From the NCBI GenBank assembly GCA_002005505.1, contig MVGU01001480.1:36933-100932 (forward strand): 64,000 nt of DNA. The letters run 5' to 3'. Source of the DNA: Botryococcus braunii. Its lineage: Eukaryota; Chlorophyta; Trebouxiophyceae. The notes under the pieces were generated by a model. The model did not search any database. It saw only the letters and a list, made by a program, of their open reading frames with translations, and was not told where the DNA came from. The translations under genes were made by a program, and so were the position numbers. Shown in pieces: positions 31,188 through 43,845 of the stretch; within the stretch, counting starts at the first letter, position 1; each line of letters starts with the position of its first letter.

Positions 31188-32066
31188 TGTTGAATGAATT
31201 GGTCAATACTGTACTTAGTGACATCCCCTGTCACATGCCATCAACAGCAGTGTAAACTATAGCCGTTATAGCCCTTTATGAACGGTATAGATCATACTCG
31301 TACCTCAATGACATAACACGTGACTTGTACGATATGCGTTCTCAATAGACATTACGTATGGTAGTACTTTAGGATCCCTGCAGTCCGAGCCATCCCTGGG
31401 CAGCCCAGGAACGGCTCGGTACTTGTCCGAAGCATGTTGGTATCCTTGACCAACCTCTACTGTTGGAGAGTGCTGTGTGCTGTTCCTGGAAACGTTGTAG
31501 CGTGGACGGTTTTTCCCACAGGCTACGAAGTGACGCTGCCGTCGTGCCATCACTGCAGGTGTGTTTAGGATTCTCAAAGCCGTTCCAGATATGATTGTGC
31601 TCAAACATTCAGACCAGTTAGATATTACTGCTGTGTGCATTGATGAGAGTGCATGACGAGAGCGCACTGAATGTTTGACCTCATTGAGACTTATGTTGAC
31701 GTCCACCGTTGTGGCGGTAAGATAGTTTCACTGTACAAACATCACAAAGAGACCTTGCTGAGTTACTGATGAACTATTATTGTATTCTAGTGACGTAAAG
31801 TAGACATCGCAAGGCCTCTTTGGTGCTGAACTCTGCTATCAGGCAAGGCGTAGTGTTACGTGGTCTTTAGCAAGAGTGAGAGCAGTTAAGATCATTTGTA
31901 AGACTTGTCCGAAGCATGTTGGTATCCTTGACCAACCTCTACTGTTGGAGAGTGCTGTGTGCTGTTCCTGGAAACGTTGTAGCGTGGACGGTTTTTCCCA
32001 CAGGCTACGAAGTGACGCTGCCGTCGTGCCATCACTGCAGGTGACGCCGCAAGCAGAAATGCTTGA
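31188..32066 (+). repeat. F 3' LTR
   Basis: 879 bp, matches the 5' LTR throughout as far as compared by eye. Confidence 0.94.
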
Positions 32067-32071
32067 CTTAC

Positions 32072-34358
32072 ACATGTTGAGTATGTCCCGACAGCGACTG
32101 ATAACCTCTTGTCCGTGTCAGCTGCTGTCAAAGATGGATGCACATTCTCTGTAAATGAAAAAGGGGAATATGTGGCTGTCATGTGCCAAGCAAATGAGTT
32201 CATGTGTGACATTGAACCGAAAGGGAGCTTATACTTCCTGTCACACAAAAGTGGGCTCTGTGCATGGGGAGGGGCGGCTGCACTTTTAGTAACTACACGA
32301 GAAGAGACAGAGTTGTGGCACAAAAGGTTGGGACATCCGGGAGTTGTATGCATGTCAAGAATGTTGAGAGAGCAGATTGTGAATGAGGTTAAAGGAAGTG
32401 TGGGTGAAGTAGAAAGAGTTGTGACTCACTGTGACGGTTGTATACGGGGGAAGCAGACTAGGACTCCCACGCCTTCCTCCACTGCGGCTGAGTCTACTGA
32501 GAGACTTCAGCTGGTCCATATGGACGTAGTGGGAGAGCTGCCTGTGGCTGGGCTGAATGGAGAGAAGTATATGCTGGTCCTTTTGGACGACTTCTCGCAT
32601 AGAATCCAAATCAGGACGTTCAGTTCAAAGACTGAGGTAGGAGCACTCGTTCAAGAGGTCCTCTTGAATTGGGAGGTGTCAACTAAATGTAAAGTTGGCA
32701 CTGTTAGGACGGACAGAGGTACTGAATTTGTAAATCGCGAGCTGGCAGATTTCTTTGCCAGAAAGGGGATCGCGCATCAGACCTCTGCACCGTACACGCC
32801 TCAACAAAATGGCAAGGTAGAGCGTGTAAACAGGGTAATCAAGGAACGAGTGAGGGCTCTCCTCTTCACAGCAGAGGCAGGGCCTGAACTATGGGCTGAG
32901 GCAGCACACACTGTGGTACGACTGCTGAATGTGAGTGCCGTCAGTGGAAAGGAGTCTTGTCCGTATGAGGCATTCTATGGCAAGAAACCCTCAGTTGCTC
33001 ACCTGAAGGTTTGGGGTTGTTTGGCTTATGTGAAGCTGCCTGATAGGCAGCTGTCAGCACTTGGTCCGCGCTCAGTTGCGGGCATGTTTGTGGGATATGA
33101 AACAGGATCCAAGGCGTATCGGATCCTGGTGCAAGGCAAGGTGATGGTGAGTAAGGATGTGAGATTTATTGAAGATAAGTTGGGCTATCCGGTTGTAACT
33201 CCACCCACACTACAACCTGAAATGAGGGTTGAAGAGTTGTTTCATGATGAAGAGGAGGTACCTGAGGTTTCCCTGGAAGAGGCAATTGATGCCCCGCGCG
33301 AAATTGCGATAAACCCGGAATTACGAACGGACGATATGCATGAAGTCATGAGGCGTGCACGGGAGGTGCTGCAGCAGCTTCCTGCAGAACTTCCAGCCGG
33401 GGAAGTGACTGATGAGGGAAATGGTGATGGTGAAAGTCAAGGGCAGGCAAGTGAGAGAGACGAAGAGCAGCATGATTATGAGGAGAATGCAGAGAGGGGA
33501 AGAGGTGGTGGGCGTTACGAATTGAGAGAGAGAGTTGGCCCGCCAGATAAGTATGTTCCTGGGGCATATCACACGCAAGTAAAAGCCCATGCAGTAGTAG
33601 TTGAGGAGGCAAAATTGAAAGCATCAGAGTTGTCCATTCCAAAACACATTGGAGAAGCGCTTGCCAGTCCTCAAAAGGAGTACTGGAAGCAAGCCATGCA
33701 AGAGGAGCTAGATGCTATTGAAGAATGTGACACGTATGAGGTGGTGAGGAGGCCAGAGGGAGCAAAAGTGATTCCTCTGATTTGGGTGTTTGCCTTAAAG
33801 ACGGATGAATATGGCGATGTCATCCGGTTTAAGGCAAGACTCGTAGCGCAAGGTTGCAGGCAGGTAGAAGGTATAGATTGTGATCAAACCTTTGCACCTG
33901 TCAGCACCCATGCATGTAGGAGAGTGTTGCTGAATATTGCAGCAACAGAAAATCTTGAAATCCACCAAGTGGATATCAAGACGGCATTTCTCAATGGAGA
34001 ATTAGAGGAGGAGGTGTATGTAACGCAGCCTCCTGGTTTCTCTAATGGTGATAAAAAGGAGGTGTTTCGCTTGAGGAAGGCTTTGTATGGACTCAAGCAG
34101 GCACCTCGGGCATGGCACAAAAGGCTCTCCAAGGATCTTGGAGAGATGGGTTTCAAGGCATGTAGGAGCGACCCGGCCTTATTCTTGGACTCCGGAAGGG
34201 GTGAAGACCGGGCGTTCATTGTTACCTATGTGGATGATTTGCTGATCATCTGCAAGAGTGGTGAGAGAGTGTCAGAAATCAAGGGTGAGTTGAAAGCAAG
34301 ATTTAAGGTTCACGACTTGGGGGAAGTGAAGAATTTCCTCGGAAGTGAAGTCAGGCGT
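32072..34358 (+). pseudogene. pol: B integrase and RT, deleted at its C-terminal part
   Basis: Continues from EYVPTATDNLL: GAG-pre-integrase LWHKRLGHPG, zinc C pair (CDGCIRGKQT), integrase core HMDVVGELP, RTDRGTEFVN, TPQQNGKVERVNR (catalytic E). [54 protein letters not shown]. After [13 protein letters not shown] the text jumps to the RNase H sequence [16 protein letters not shown] in another frame; relatives have about 160 residues there. The lost part includes the first RNase H aspartate (DADYAGD in F). Confidence 0.88.
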
Positions 34359-34749
34359 GTTCATGCTGAATGGGGGAGCAGTGTCGTGGGGAAGTAAGAA
34401 GCAACAGTCAGTTGCTACTTCCACTGTCGAGGCGGAGTTTATTGCGGCGAGCCATGCAATAAAGGAAGGAGTATGGCTTGGGAGCTTGTTGGAGGAGCTC
34501 GGTCAGTCTGTGTCTGGTGTAGAATAAAGAATGGACAACATGGGCTGTATTGCAAATCTGCAAAACCATGTATTGTCCAAGTACACCAAGCATATTAGCG
34601 TGTGCTATCATCAAGCGAGGGAAAAGGTAGCATGGGGGCAGATCACGCCGGTGTACGTCAACACAGAGGAAAATGTGGCTGACATTTTTACAAAGCCGTT
34701 GGCCAGTCCAGCATTTCTCAAGCATCGTGACAGCTTGAGAATGGGTTAA
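34345..34749 (+). pseudogene. pol: B RNase H C-terminal remnant
   Basis: [20 protein letters not shown], then a TAA at about 34526-34528, then MDNMGCIANLQNHVLSKYTK and NVADIFTKPLA to a stop at 34749. Fits the RNase H end of the other copia copies. The MDNMGC in place of CDNQGC also lacks the usual Cys and Gln. Confidence 0.85.
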
Positions 34750-34893
34750 GCCTAGAGTGTTGAAGTTCTAGGGCTTTAGGGCTTTAGGGCTTCAAAGATT
34801 CTAAGTTTGGCTCGGAAGAGTAGTGCGTTAATGGGAACAATTGAACTCAACATTAATGAACGACATTATACATGTTTTCTAAAAGGGGAAGAT

Positions 34894-36398
34894 TGTTGTA
34901 TAAACTGATAGGTACGTATAGATACGTGATGGCAAACGTACAAGTTACAGGGGCGCTATCAGTTTATCAAGTGGTTTTAGGAAAACATTGTATAACTTGA
35001 ATTTCTCCACGTGTGGAGTACAAGTAAGAAGATGCGCCTGATTGCGTGTCAAAGGGTATTGTATTATGTTCAGTTAGGTTGATCATATAAGTGACCTCCA
35101 TGCAGTACAGGTCTTGTACTAGTGACGGTAAGGTCACAAGGTAAAGACTCCATTGAGTGTGTACGCGTGTATAAGTATGAGATCCCTGGTGCAGCTATAG
35201 AGCTACACGTTGGCATAGGGCCAAGTCAGGGTTGTTTATGTGACCATGCAGTACGGTACAGCCTCTCGAAAGGAACTGTACCGTTACCGCCGATTACGAT
35301 CAGAAGGCATAGAAACGCCAGATCGCGAGCAAGCTTGGCAGTCGATGGGGTGTGGAATGCATCTGGGCTTCGAGCTCCAAGCTGAATAGTGTTTGCTCTG
35401 TATTGAAGGACTGCTTGATATACTGCTGTCACATTCATTTCAATACAGGTAAGCTTGCGATCGCTGGCAAGGGTAACGGTCGCAGTCGTGTGGCTGCGAT
35501 CGTAGGCGTTAAGCACATGCATACTGATGTTTCTGCTGATTATGAAACATTACATGTGTCTTGTGTTGCAGGAGCTGCATTGCTTGTATGTTACTGTTGT
35601 GCGAACAGTAAGGCTATTTGTGTGTGACGAGTTGCACACTGGTTATAGCGGTGAGTACAGATACGTATAACAAGCATGCTCCTGCTGGTTAAATAACTGT
35701 TTTGTTTTGATCTCTGATGATCCACATATTGTGCAGATTGGTTGGGAGTAGCCATTAAACTCCTGGGACTGCTGAAGGGCCAAGGGTGTCCTGATCGGAG
35801 AGCAGTCGGTACGTACACATATGTGGATAGGTTGCGTGTGTGTTTTATGTGGTTTAGATATATTTTATGGACACTGATGAACCCACAAGTAAATCGTAAC
35901 GCTCGGATGCAGGCAGATATAGACGGCAGTGCGAGCACTGGTCTATATAGACATTGAGATTACTTGGTGGTGTTCACAGGTAAATATACGTAAACCATTT
36001 GTAATCAGTCGATGGGGTGTGGAATGCATCTGGGCTTCGAGCTCCAAGCTGAATAGTGTTTGCTCTGTATTGAAGGACTGCTTGATATACTGCTGTCACA
36101 TTCATTTCAATACAGGAGCTGCATTGCTTGTATGTTATTGTTGTGCGAACAGTAAGGCTATTTGTGTGTGATGAGTTGCACACTGGCTATAGCGATTGGT
36201 TGGGAGTAGCCATTAAACTCCTGGGACTGCTGAAGGGCCAAGGGTGTCCTGATCGGAGAGCAGTCGGCAGATATAGACGGCAGTGCGAGCACTGGTCTAT
36301 ATAGACATTGAGATTACTTGGTGGTGTTCACACGAAGTGATTCTCCTACGGCATACGCACCGCTTACAGTTACGGCATCCTCCAACTAATACACAACA
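34894..36398 (+). repeat. B 3' LTR
   Basis: Preceded by the polypurine tract at 34881-34893. Exon-intron layout as in the 5' LTR shifted by 13520 (E1 35341, donor GTGAGT at 35651, second copy 36008-36333). The AG before U5 is AC here (36333), so the final acceptor is lost in this LTR. Confidence 0.93.
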
Positions 36399-38941
36399 CC
36401 CCTCAACAAAATGGAAGAGCATAACGTTTTAACAGATCCTTGAAGGAGAAAGTTAGAATGCTTCTTTTGCAGGCAAAAGCTCCACAGAGCATGTGGGCGG
36501 ATGCACTTCCAACAGCTGTTAGGTTGTTAAATCTCAGAGCAGTAAAGGGGAAGACAGCCACTCCCTATGAACTGCTGTTTGGGAGGAAACCATCAGTGCA
36601 CTACTTAAGAGTGTGAGGATGCTTGGCGTTTATCAAAATACCAGATAAGGATCTGTCAGCCTTTTCGGCTAGATCTGAGGCTGGGATGTTTGTGGGATAT
36701 GAGCCTGCATCAAAGGCCTACAGAGTTAAGGTGGGGAACAAGGTAAAGGTGTCAAAGAACGTCAAATTCTTTGAAGACAAATTAGGAATTCATGCTCTCA
36801 CTCCCAGTAATTCTCTCACTGCTGAATTCTCCCAGGAGATAAATTTTGATCAAGTTCCATGCACTGATGATGGGGATGATTGGGATTTTGTACCGGTAGG
36901 CCTCACTGGTGCATTGGAATTAAACAGGGAAGCTGGAAGGGGTATTGCCACAACTCTCCCAGCTAACATGGAAGTCATGCACAGGATGAATGATATCCTG
37001 AGAGGCTTGGGAACAGCGGAAGAGAGTGGTCCGAGTGGGTTATCTGGGCCAGGAGCTCCAGGGGAAGGAGTAGTGGGCACTGGGAACATGCAAAATCCAG
37101 TGTCACATGCACCAGACAGTTCAGGTGAAGAATCAGATAATCAACCTCCTGCTGAAACCAGTGACTCATTTGAGGAAATGCAAGGTGGTGCCAGGAATGG
37201 TGGAGGTAGATACGAACTGAGGCAAACGTTGGCAGAACCAGACAGGTATGTTCCGGGTACATACCACATTGGGGAAGCGCCAGTCACATATGCATCAGAA
37301 ATAATCCCTCCAAATCAAAATGGTGCACAAGAGCAAGTGAAATTATCATCCAAGAATATCAAGGTTCCAGAGGACTGGTGGGAGGCTAAAAAATCCCCAC
37401 AGTGGCCATATTGGTTAGAAGCCATGAATGAAGAGATGGATTCTATAGACTCTCATGAAACGTTTGAGTATTGTGAGAGACCCTCTGATGCCAAAATTAT
37501 TCCATTAAAATGGGTCTATGCTCTAAAGACTGACAGTTTTGGTGATAATGTCAGATTTAAGGCGAGACTGGTGGCACAAGGTTGCAAGCAAAGGCCAGGT
37601 GTTGACTACTTTGAAACCTTCGCTCCAGTAAGTACACACACATCTAGGAGGGTGCTGTTAAATCTGGCTACGTCAAATGGGTGGAAAGTTCACCAAGTTG
37701 ATGTGAAAACAGCATTCCTAAATGGAACACTGGATGAGGAAGTGTATGTAGCCCAACTTCCTTGTTTCTTTAATGGCGATTCTAATGTTGTGTGCAAGCT
37801 ACTAAGATCTTTGTATGGTCTGAAGCAAGCACCACGTGCATGGCACAAGTGTCTGGTTGAAGAGCTTGGAAAATTTGGGTTTATAGCCTGTCAAAGTGAT
37901 CCAGCGCTCTTCATCAACAAGGAGTCATTCAAGTCATACGTATACTTGTTGGTATATGTGGATGATTTGCTGATTGTGAGTGAGGATGTGGAATGTATTC
38001 AGTGTGTTAAGCAACAGCTGACTAGTATATTCTCAATTCACGATCTTGGTGAGATAATGTCATTTTTGGGATGTGAAATCAAGATAAATGAATCCTCACA
38101 TACTCTGAAAATGACCAATGTCCTGAAAATTGAGAAATTGGTGGAAGAGTATGGGCTGCCTGATCAGGGGAAGGAGGTTGATACACCCATGTCAGGTTCC
38201 TTCTTGCCTACCCAAATGCCTGAACCTCCTAAAGGGATGACTGGAGAGCAGATTGGATCAGGAATTCCCTTACCAGAAGGTCACAGGTATTTAGAATTAA
38301 TTGGTTCACTACAGTATTTGTCAACAACTACAAGGCCTGATATTTCTCAAGCTGTGGGGATGTTGAGCAGATTTAGAGGACAGCCAACAACATCCCATTG
38401 GAATGGAGCAATTAGAGTACTGAGGTACCTCAACTGCACCAAATACATGGGAATTAAGTATACTGGATCAAATAAAAATGAACTGGTATGCTTTGTGGAT
38501 GCAGATTTTGCAGGTGATCTGGACAGTAGAAAATCCACAACTGGGTTTGTGTTTCTATTGAACGGATCTGCTGTATCCTGGTCAAGTAAGAGGCAAACTT
38601 CCATAGCAACATCCACTGTGGAGTCTGAATACATTGCTGTGAGTGCAGCAGTGAAAGAAGCCATGTGGGTGGGAAGTATGCTCTGTGAGTTGGGAGAAGA
38701 GATCACATGTGTAACCATGTATTGTGATAATCAGGGGTGTGTGTCAAACCTGAGAAATCACATGGTCTCTAAACACACTAAACACATCAGTGTGAGTTAC
38801 CATCATGCACGAGAGAAGGTGGTTTGGGGTCAGATTGATCCTACATATGTGCCAACTACTGAAAATGTAGCTGACATGTTCACAAAGCCACTAGCATCTA
38901 CTGTGTTTGAAAGGCATCGTAACATGTTGGGAATGCAGTAA
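36399..38941 (+). pseudogene. pol: C1 integrase end, RT and RNase H
   Basis: Resumes after B with PQQNGRA, then GAA-to-TAA at 36422-36424 and TGG-to-TGA at 36614-36616, and is open to 38941. RT features: [52 protein letters not shown] (catalytic DD). RNase H: CFVDADFAGDLDS, TSTVESEYIA, YCDNQGC. C-terminal TENVADMFTKPLA. The variable linker between integrase and RT is acidic. All catalytic residues are present; the nonsense codons inactivate it. Confidence 0.9.
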
Positions 38942-38979
38942 CTGATTGTTGGCATGTCCTGAAAGTACAAGGGGAAGAT

Positions 38980-40081
38980 TGTTGGAATTTGTGTACTGTC
39001 AGGACAATCCAAGGATGACAAATTTTAACCTGAATAAATTAGCTGTATAGTTGACCATGTGTTCAACTCAAGGGAAACTCTTTGATAAACAGCCAGTGAC
39101 ATTTATGGCCACAAGTAGTAATGGATAAAGTATCTAAGAACATGGTAGAGAAGGACTTTCCTGTTGTTTGTGGCTATTAAAAATGAGTTTATCCAAATTG
39201 TTAATAACGTGATAAACTCAATTGGGATAAGGGCCAATTTCCAAGGCTCTGAACCTGAACTCTGATACGAATTCATGAAAAAGGGCCAGAACAGCGCAAG
39301 TCAACGCGCTGGTCTGATAATACTAGGAGCGACTGACCGAAGTCTCAAGCAGTCAATCCGTTGTGTTTGTGAAACGTCTTTGTTGTCTCAAACACTGACT
39401 CTCAGCCTGATCTCAATTAACTCTCATCTGTGTTGGCATCGTGGATGCATTGTGTCAGATCAAGAGGAGATCAGACTGGTGAGGCGCACGTTTGTCGCTT
39501 ACGTTATTCTAGCAGCCATAAGTGCTGCTTTACTGAATTTAACTAAGAAAGTATTCTTGGTAATGTGCAGGCCTGTTAAACTGCTTCCATCATACAATGT
39601 TGTTGATGTTGAAAGTATTTACTTACTTGGTAACCAGTTTACGCTACACGTTGGTTTGCAGACAAGTAACCGCATTTGAATTACCAGCAAGATACTGATT
39701 GTGTAACATGCACAGGATGACACATGCATATGTCTCATCATCTGTGATTTATAATATTAAATACAAACTGGATCTTGCAGGTAATCGTTAGATAGACCAG
39801 TGTCGTATACTACCCGGTGTAAGTCAATCCGTTGTGTTTGTGAAACGTCTTTGTTGTCTCAAACACTGACTCTCAGCCTGATCTCAATTAACTCTCATCT
39901 GTGTTGGCATCGTGGATGCATTGTGTCAGATCAAGAGGAGATCAGACTGGCCTGTTAAACTGCTTCCATCATACAATGTTGTTGATGTTGAAAGTATTTA
40001 CTTACTTGGATGACACATGCATATGTCTCATCATCTGTGATTTATAATATTAAATACAAACTGGATCTTGCAGGATCCACA
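38980..40081 (+). repeat. C1 3' LTR
   Basis: 1102 bp, preceded by the polypurine tract AAGGGGAAGAT. Same two-copy structure as the 5' LTR, with donor GTGAGG at 39479 and both R copies agreeing at the position that differs in the 5' LTR. Confidence 0.92.
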
Positions 40082-40565
40082 CCAACACAGATAAGAGTTA
40101 ATTGAGGTCAGGCTGAGAGTCAGTGTTTGAGACAACAAAGACGTTTCACAAACACTACGGATTGACTGCTTGAGACTTCGTTCAGTCGCTCCTAGTATTA
40201 TCAGAGCAGCGCGTTGAATTGCGCTGTTCTGGCCCTTTTTCATGAATTCGTATCCGAGTTGAGGTTCAGAGCCTTGGAAACTGGCCCTTATCCCAATATG
40301 AGTTTATCACGTTATTAACAATTAGGATAAACTCATTCTTAATAGCCACAAACAACAGGAAGGACATTCTCTACCATGTTTTTTTCATTAATACTTATGG
40401 CCAAAAGGCCACTGGCTGTCTATCAAAGAGTTTTCCTTGAGTTGAGCACATGGTCAACTATACAGCTAATTTATTCTTGCTATAATTGTCATCTTTGGAT
40501 TGTCCTGATAGTACACAAACTCCAACAATCTTCCCCTTGTACTTTCAGGACATGCCAACACTTGT

Positions 40566-41396
40566 TTACTGCATTCCCAACTTGTTACGATGCCTTTCAA
40601 AGACAGTGGATGCTAGTGGCTTTGTGAACATGTCAGCTACATTTTCAGTAGTTGGCACATATGTAGGGTCAATTTGACCCCAAGCCGCCTTCTCTCGTGC
40701 ATGATGATAACTCACACTAATGTGTTTAGTGTGTTTTGAGACCATGTGATTTCTCAGGTTTGACACACACCCCTGATTATCACAATACATGGTTACACAT
40801 GTGATCTCTTCTCCCAACTCACAGAGCATACTTCTTACCCACATGGCTTCCTTCACTGCTGCACTCACAGCAATGTATTCAGACTCCACAGTGGATGTTG
40901 CTATGGAAGTTTGCCTCTTACTTGACCAGGATACAGCAGATCCGTTTAGTAGAAACACAAACCCAGTTGTGGATTTTCTACTGTCCAGATCACCTGCAAA
41001 ATCTGCATCCACAAAGCATACCAGTTCATTTCGATTTGATCCAGTATACTTAATCCCCATGTATTTGGTGCAGTTGAGGTACCTCAGTACTCTAATTGCT
41101 ACATTCCAATGGCATGTTGTTGGCTGTCCTCTAAATCTGCTCAACATCCCCACAGCTTGAGAAATATCAGGCCTTGTAGTTGTTGACAAATACTGTAGGG
41201 AACCAATTAATTCTAAATACCTGTGACCTTCTGTTAAGGGAACTCCATATCCAATCTGCTCTCCAGTCATCCCTTTAGGAGGCTCAGGCATTTGAGTAGG
41301 CAAGAAGGAACCTGACATGGGTGTATCCACCTCCTTCCCTTGATCAGGCAGCCCATATTCTCCCACTAATTTCTCGATTTTTAGAACATTGGTCAT
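40566..41396 (-). pseudogene. pol: C2 pol, C-terminal RT and RNase H fragment
   Basis: Open on the minus strand. Upstream it is cut by the D1 LTR, whose first bases give a spurious MYVHNST start. Visible are the end of the RT palm region (VDTPMSG, then TTRPDISQAVGML), the RNase H start CFVDADFAGDLDS, WSSKRQ with TSTVESEYIA, MYCDNQGCVSN and the C-terminal TKHISVSYHHAREK, ADMFTKPLA. About 275 codons, very close to the C1 pol end (38101-38941). A displaced fragment, not an expressed gene. Confidence 0.88.
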
Positions 41397-42097
41397 TGTT
41401 GAGTTGTGAACATACATTATAGAATGCCTTGTGCTTTAGGTGATCTTCAAATGTACATTATTAGGATACGGGTCCACTATCCACATAACGTACCTCAAGA
41501 CACGTTCGGATGAGGTCTATTTCGAACATAAGGTACAATCTGATTTAGATTACGCGTTAGTGTGAAAGGACTATTAAAGCTGCGATCACCGCATAGTCGA
41601 GCAACTGGTTTGGAAGGATACTGGGCACATAAGGATGCCAGTCTTGTTCATGCAGTTGCATGTGTCTAAAGAGCAGACAGTCGTCAAGGACTGTAGCTGG
41701 AGAGGCACGAACTTACGACCTGTCTGCTTGCTTACAGGTGCGGTGACGCAGGGTGTGTATTGGTAATGTGTTCATGTTTGATTGCTTGTTTGTAAGTGAA
41801 CCATCTTAGTGGACAATCAAGTCTCCCAAACAGCTAAGGGACGGAGTCTTGATTGAGTATAGGAAGGTACTTGCTTTCAGCCGTCAGGAGCTTATCCGTG
41901 TGTAGATGCTCATTGACAGATCAACATGTAACGGAACTGGTTTGGAAAGATACTGGGCACATAAGGATGCCAGTCTTGTTCATGCAGTTGCATGTGTCTA
42001 AAGAGCAGACAGTCGTCAAGGACTGTAGCTGGAGAGGCACGAACTTACGACCTGTCTGCTTGCTTACAGGATACGCCACTGCCCATAACCTTTTACA
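41397..42097 (+). repeat. D1 5' LTR
   Basis: 701 bp, TGTTGAGTTGTG...CTTTTACA. Enters C2 pol after GTCAT (41392-41396). PBS follows at 42098-42113. Confidence 0.93.
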
Positions 42098-42522
42098 GGT
42101 TATGGGCCCACGCCCTTCCAGCTGAGCCAAGGGCAGACAGGAGTGCATGGCATCATCGATGCATCTGTACTGGGTTTTCCACGGACTCGCCTGACGGCAA
42201 GAAGAAGTAAAAAAGGAACAACTGGATATTCACTCAGAAGGCCTACCGACAGAGTCTTCAATATCTTGGGAAGTTTTTTTTTTTTTTTTTTTTTCCGTGA
42301 AGTGACCTGAGATTATCACCCGTCGTCGTTGTCGTGAGACCGTCAGTAGGTCCGGGTGGTCAGGCAATTGAATTGCTGAAGAATATTTTGCATATCTTGC
42401 ATATTAAGGGTACATGCTAGACCTCGAAAGGGTGGAATACTTGAAAGTGCTGTGGTGTACGTCGGAAGGGTATACTTAAACCAGCTGTGTCAGGCTGAAC
42501 GCTGTGAGAGCAAGTGAAGTGT

Positions 42523-43136
42523 ATGACCAGACCTCAAACTCGTTCCCAAAGCAAGGTTTCTGAAGGTAATCCCAGCAGTACAGAGACTATGGCAACACCA
42601 GCAGGAGGCAGCACGGCCTCCTCAGGAGCTGGACAGTCAGGACAGACCACTGGAGGCACTGCAGCCAGCTCGTATGCATACACGATGAACTCCTCCAATC
42701 CCAAGATGTCTACGCAGCTGAAGGCTGATCGCACTAATTTCAGGGCCTGGCGTGAAGAGCTGGAGTCCTGCGCAATGCAAAAAGGAGCAATGGGAGCGTT
42801 GGAGACAGCTATGCCTAAGACCGCAGAGAACGCAGCAGTAAAACATTTCATTTTGCAGTCTGTCCCGTCCATGTGGCACGACGAAGTCAAACAGCGGGGG
42901 AGCGCTTTTGACTTCATTCAGTGGATGGCAGACCGCTGCACTGGAGGGAAGGACAGGGAAATCAACGAGAAGTGGATCAAGGGGCTCAAACAAGGCATGG
43001 TAAAGGGAGAGACAGTGCAAGAATGGTGCCACCGAGTCATCAGTATTGCCGCCTCCCGGGAGGTTAATAACCATCAGCTGAGCGACCGCCAGATCTGCAG
43101 GTATATGTAAAAGGGACTATCTGCAGTCTTGCAGAA
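42523..43136 (+). pseudogene. gag: D1 gag fragment, cut by E
   Basis: MTRPQTRSQSKVSEG and on, identical to D2 and nearly identical to D3 for about 195 codons. A TAT-to-TAA change at 43108-43110 stops it (RYM instead of RYMYKG), and the E LTR begins at 43137. Confidence 0.88.
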
Positions 43137-43827
43137 TGACATATTCTGGGCTTGGCGTATCCTGCATGGTGGCGGCACGGAGGGTGTTAGACGATGTCCT
43201 CCTACTTGTGCGTTGTTAAGTAGGCACGGACATATTCAAGTCAAGGACTGGTTAGCAACTGATTGATAGACACCCGGAGTGCCACTATAGTTCCAACCAA
43301 GTATTACAATATCTCTCATCTCTCCTAACGAGGTGACGCAGTTCAAACACGCCTAACCTGCTCTCACTCAGGTCGTGCTCATTACTTTGTCCGATGAGCT
43401 AAACTCAACTCCATATGTCTAACATGTTCTAACAATGTTCATCTGAGTGCTAAATCCAGGAATACAATAAGGATTAAGTCACCTGCATGGTGGCGGCACG
43501 GAGGGTGTTAGACGATGTCCTCCTACTTGTGCGTTGTTAAGTAGGCACGGACATATACAAGTCAAGGACTGGTTAGCAACTGATTGATAGACACCCGGAG
43601 TGCCACTATAGTTCCAACCAAGTGCCTTCCCTATCCGTGCTTGCCCCATATGCCTCCTTTCTACAAAAGTGTCTGTAACTTGCGTTATGATAGTCTTCGT
43701 TCAAACGCATGTATTGCCTGGCAGAACTCAGAGTTCTGCCTCTCCTTCCTAACTGGTATTGTTGTCATCCGGAGACTTGCCATTATTTCTCCTCTGAGGG
43801 AAAGGCATAAAATTAATTAACACAACA
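43137..43827 (-). repeat. E 3' LTR, copy in unit 1
   Basis: Minus sense TGTTGTGTTAATT...GAATATGTCA, 691 bp. Preceded in minus sense by the PPT AAGGCAAGGGGAAG. Confidence 0.9.
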
Positions 43828-43845
43828 CTTCCCCTTGCCTTTACC

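Larger units (their letters stand above)
24832..32066 (+). mobile_element. Copia element F, near-intact, probably the youngest of its branch
   Basis: LTRs 24832-25710 and 31188-32066, each 879 bp with no difference noticed, TSD CTTAC (24827-24831, 32067-32071). PBS at 25711, gag-pol 26019-31162 with a single frameshift. PPT CAAGGGGAAG. The LTR ends in ...GCTTGA instead of the usual CA. Confidence 0.95.
21376..36398 (+). mobile_element. Copia element B, complete outline, internally deleted, hosting F
   Basis: LTRs 21376-22878 (1503 bp) and 34894-36398 (1505 bp), TSD CCCCT at 21371-21375 and 36399-36403 inside the C1 integrase. Order: LTR, PBS-like site, ORF0, gag-protease, F insertion (24832-32066), integrase, RT, deletion, RNase H end, PPT AAAAGGGGAAGAT, LTR. 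Confidence 0.93.
17806..40081 (+). mobile_element. Copia element C1, complete but interrupted by B
   Basis: LTRs 17806-18906 and 38980-40081, TSD CCAAC at 17801-17805 and 40082-40086. Order: LTR, PBS, ORF0, gag, protease, integrase (interrupted at 21376-36398 by B), RT, RNase H, PPT AAGGGGAAGAT, LTR. Pol has at least three nonsense changes, so it is dead. The LTR copies are closely similar. Confidence 0.92.
17158..41396 (-). mobile_element. Copia element C2 (minus), 3' LTR and pol end, split by C1
   Basis: Minus orientation. The 3' LTR is 40527 down to 40082 and then 17805 down to 17158, broken by C1 at TSD CCAAC. Upstream of it are the PPT (complement of CTTCCCCTTGT) and the pol end at 40566-41396, where the D1 LTR interrupts it. 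It was inserted in D0 gag after GCTCC (17153-17157). C2 and C1 belong to one family; C1 jumped into its own relative's LTR. Confidence 0.88.

Noticed and set aside
41397..41417. MYVHNST starts of the C2 and E pol frames
   Set aside because: These codons are D LTR sequence read in antisense and only accidentally in frame.
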